From: Arcticibacter eurypsychrophilus
Lineage (GTDB): Bacteria; Bacteroidota; Bacteroidia; Sphingobacteriales; Sphingobacteriaceae
Reading direction: 5' to 3'
Assembly (NCBI RefSeq): GCF_001730525.1
Contig: NZ_MDFN01000023.1
Span: forward strand, 1-64,000
Length of the DNA: 64,000 bases
Shown here: in pieces, positions 61,923-64,000 of the stretch
Layout of the letters: every line of letters starts with the position of its first letter
How positions within the stretch are numbered: position 1 is the stretch's first letter
Made by a program: the position numbers and the translations under genes
Notes under the pieces: model-generated
The model's input: the letters and a program-made list of their open reading frames with translations, nothing else
Databases searched by the model: none
What the model was told of the DNA's origin: nothing

Positions 61923-63089
61923 TTAAACTTTTCCGTTTACAGTATCCATCATTCTGACTATCTCTTGTGCAATAGCGATCGGAACTTCTTCCTTCAAAGT
62001 TTGATCAGGTAAATAATTTTGAACCCTTAGTATTATTCTTGTAATCAGATCCAGGTCAGAAAACGTTAGTGTATGATAAAGAGGCAAACAGAGGATCCTT
62101 TCCACAACAGACTCACAAACAGGCAAAAAAGTATAATTCACATAAGGTAAAGATGCCAATGAAGGATAGAAATAGCGGCGGCAATAAATCTTTTCTCCCT
62201 CTAAAGCGGTTAAACACTGCTGCATCAGCTCCTTTGAATCAAAAAGTACCGGAAAATAGGCATAGTTGTAATCCTGATCCTTATTAAGTCGGGGATACTT
62301 TGCCTGCAGATATTGTAACTTTTGCCAATAATACGAAGACAGCTTTTTCCTTTTTTCCAATATTTCATCCACATGTTTTAAGTTACATAGACCCATAGCA
62401 GCATGGAACTCTGAATTTTTAGCATTGATGCCTAACTCTGTAAACTCGTTAGGCCCATTATGTCCGAAATTTCGCATAAAAGCCATTTTCCTTAATAACT
62501 CAGGACATTGAGTAAACACAGCCCCCCCTTCTATACTATGAAACAACTTGGTAGCATGAAAACTAGTGGTACTGATATCTCCATATTCATACACCGACCT
62601 GTTCTTATACTTGGTACCAAAACAATGCGCCGCATCATAAATCACTTTTAGATTATGCCTTGATGCTATAGCTTGGATAGCATCAATATCACATGGATTA
62701 CCAAATACATGAGTAGCCACTATAGCGGATGTTTCCGGTGTAATCGCTTCTTCTATTTTTCGAGGATCAATATTAAAAGTCTCCGGATCTATATCAGTAA
62801 AGACCGGTTTGCATCCCTGCCACACTATACTGCTGGTAGTCGCTACAAAAGAAAATGGAGTGGTGATAATCTCACCAGTCAATCCCAGGGCTTTTATCGC
62901 TAGCTGAAGAGCCATCGTACCATTCGACACATAGAGTAAATGTTTCACATCGAGGTACTCCTTCAATTTTAGCTCCAATTCATTGACCAATGGGCCATTA
63001 TTGGTGAGCCATTGACGTTCCCAAATGCTATTTACATAATCATCGTATTCTTTTACTTTAGGAAGAAAGGGTTTTGTAACTGGTATCAT
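61923..63089 (-). CDS. DegT/DnrJ/EryC1 aminotransferase 2
   Basis: A 388-residue PLP enzyme. VSNGTMALQLAIKALG (54-69), TPFSFVATTSSI, DAAHCFGTKY (152-161) and SFHATKLFHSIEGG with K181 as PLP lysine are all present. It resembles sugar aminotransferases such as PglE/VioA types that make 4-amino-4,6-dideoxy sugars. It and the gene at 58502 are diverged, so they likely act on different keto sugars or positions. Its start overlaps the flippase stop by 4 bp (ATGA). Confidence 0.88.
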   Translation of the reverse strand: MIPVTKPFLPKVKEYDDYVNSIWERQWLTNNGPLVNELELKLKEYLDVKHLLYVSNGTMALQLAIKALGLTGEIITTPFSFVATTSSIVWQGCKPVFTDIDPETFNIDPRKIEEAITPETSAIVATHVFGNPCDIDAIQAIASRHNLKVIYDAAHCFGTKYKNRSVYEYGDISTTSFHATKLFHSIEGGAVFTQCPELLRKMAFMRNFGHNGPNEFTELGINAKNSEFHAAMGLCNLKHVDEILEKRKKLSSYYWQKLQYLQAKYPRLNKDQDYNYAYFPVLFDSKELMQQCLTALEGEKIYCRRYFYPSLASLPYVNYTFLPVCESVVERILCLPLYHTLTFSDLDLITRIILRVQNYLPDQTLKEEVPIAIAQEIVRMMDTVNGKV

Positions 63090-64000
63090 CTTCTTAAGAT
63101 TAGTTGTTTAAAATCGTATATAGCATCAAGTTGGGCCAGGTGACTAAAGCCCAGGTAAACAGTAAAGAAGGTAAATGAGTCAATAAGGAGTCTTCCCAGA
63201 TCAGGAAGATGTAAATTATGTTGTAGAAAAATATCTAAAAAATGACATACAATACCGGTAGCGGCTGACAGAATTAAGGTTGGAAGAATATCTTTAAGCT
63301 GTTCCTTAACCGGATAATTAATCATTTTACCACTGTAAAAAGAATTGATGTAACAAGCCACTACGTTGAATAAAAGCTGAAAATAAAGTAAGCCATAGAT
63401 TCCAAAGGGTATCACACAAAAAATACCTGCTATACTGATCGTTTTTTTAATACCCTCCAATTTTAAAAGAAGGTCACTCCTGCCCTTTACCTTCAGAATA
63501 TTAAGATTATAAGCATGGAGCGGATAAAGTATTCCAGCAATACACAGGATTTTAAAATAAGGCACTGCCGGCAACCATCTGTCGGTAATAAGGAACCTGA
63601 AAAGGGGCTCCGCAATTACATATAACAAAACCAGACATGCTGCATTCCAAAAGATCACTTGCTGCATCAGTTTTTTATATACCACCTTTAACCTGATGTT
63701 ATCCTGTGAGATGGATGCAAACATGGGATAGGTTACTTTGTTCATCGCAGTAGCTATATTACCTGTAGGGAGCTGGCTAAGTGAATCTGCCCGGGAATAA
63801 TAACCCAGTTGTGTAGCCGAATAGTTCTTACCTATAATAAGCACATATATATTCTTGTATAGAATTTCAAGAAGGCCGGATAAAGTCATTTTATAGCCAA
63901 AGTTGAAATGAGTCTTAAAGCTTGACTTATCGAAGATCAGCGAGGGTCGCCAACCCGATAGTACCCAATGAAAAACAGTAATCAAAAAAGATTGCAGGAT
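63086..64000 (-). CDS. wzx: Wzx-type polysaccharide flippase, partial
   Basis: The C-terminal 304 codons of a MOP-superfamily flippase; the frame is open to the right edge, so the N-terminus is outside the window (an apparent TTG start at 63985 is inside the gene). WRPSLIFDKSSFKTHFNFGYKM, GLLEILYKNIYVLIIGKNYSATQLGYYSRAD and MNKVTYPMFASISQD are typical of the WzxC/LPS-biosynthesis type, followed by several membrane helices. It flips lipid-linked repeat units to the periplasm. It overlaps the aminotransferase gene by 4 bp. Confidence 0.85.
   Translation of the reverse strand: MLQSFLITVFHWVLSGWRPSLIFDKSSFKTHFNFGYKMTLSGLLEILYKNIYVLIIGKNYSATQLGYYSRADSLSQLPTGNIATAMNKVTYPMFASISQDNIRLKVVYKKLMQQVIFWNAACLVLLYVIAEPLFRFLITDRWLPAVPYFKILCIAGILYPLHAYNLNILKVKGRSDLLLKLEGIKKTISIAGIFCVIPFGIYGLLYFQLLFNVVACYINSFYSGKMINYPVKEQLKDILPTLILSAATGIVCHFLDIFLQHNLHLPDLGRLLIDSFTFFTVYLGFSHLAQLDAIYDFKQLILRR

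Noticed and set aside
38064-64000. Pseudaminic acid (Pse) biosynthesis cluster
   Set aside because: The GNAT is PseH-like and aminotransferases exist, but PseB, PseG, PseI and PseF-like genes are not seen in the window.

Overview
The window looks like chromosomal DNA of a Bacteroidota species, most likely a Sphingobacteriaceae such as Pedobacter. The grounds are AT-rich spacers, Bacteroidota-type -7 boxes (TAnnTTTG), Oar-like TonB-dependent receptors under an ECF sigma/FecR pair, DUF6266 proteins and lipoproteins with the Bacteroidota GCKK start. No tRNA, rRNA, CRISPR array or intact insertion sequence was seen. Left part (1-11000): three minus-strand genes form a candidate defence cluster: an ABC-type ATPase of the PrrC/RloC kind, a single-HKD PLD nuclease and a DUF2971 protein. 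They are followed by a SIRT5-type Sir2 deacylase, a FUSC transporter gene cut by one in-frame stop, a small lipoprotein, two tandem DUF6266 genes, a Crp-like regulator without its DNA-binding half, and an SMP-30/NTF2-like pair. Middle part (11000-25740): a hipBA toxin-antitoxin pair with a palindrome at its promoter; then a minus-strand module of ECF sigma factor, FecR, Oar-like receptor, NPP-type phosphodiesterase and a second Oar-like receptor, probably for uptake and dephosphorylation of a phosphodiester-containing nutrient. Upstream of it lies a decaying catabolic operon (frameshifted Crp regulator, EthD protein, deleted alpha/beta hydrolase, NmrA-like reductase, flavin reductase). Lipoprotein array (25970-33520): four intact tandem paralogous lipoproteins of about 430-475 residues and a fifth unit that is a frameshifted chimera of two more copies. 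A 25-bp tandem repeat duplicates the translation start region of the first gene. I do not recognise a described system here; it is the most unusual accessory region of the window. It is followed by YceI, a VOC dioxygenase-like protein, a metallophosphoesterase and a PI-PLC-like enzyme, the last two converging with a terminator hairpin inside the first one's coding sequence. Right part (38000-64000): a long minus-strand exopolysaccharide/O-antigen cluster, running off the right edge. It contains a Wzx flippase, a Wzy-like polymerase, a PglC-type initiating sugar phosphotransferase, four GT4 and two GT2 glycosyltransferases plus one unclassified one, two certain and one divergent DegT aminotransferase, a membrane 4,6-dehydratase, a UDP-glucuronate 4-epimerase, two asparagine-synthase-like amidotransferases, two FemAB-like acyltransferases, a GNAT acetyltransferase, a PhyH oxygenase and a PL1 pectate lyase. 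Together these suggest a polymer with galacturonic acid (perhaps amidated) and amino-dideoxy sugars decorated by acyl or aminoacyl groups, with a lyase able to cut it.
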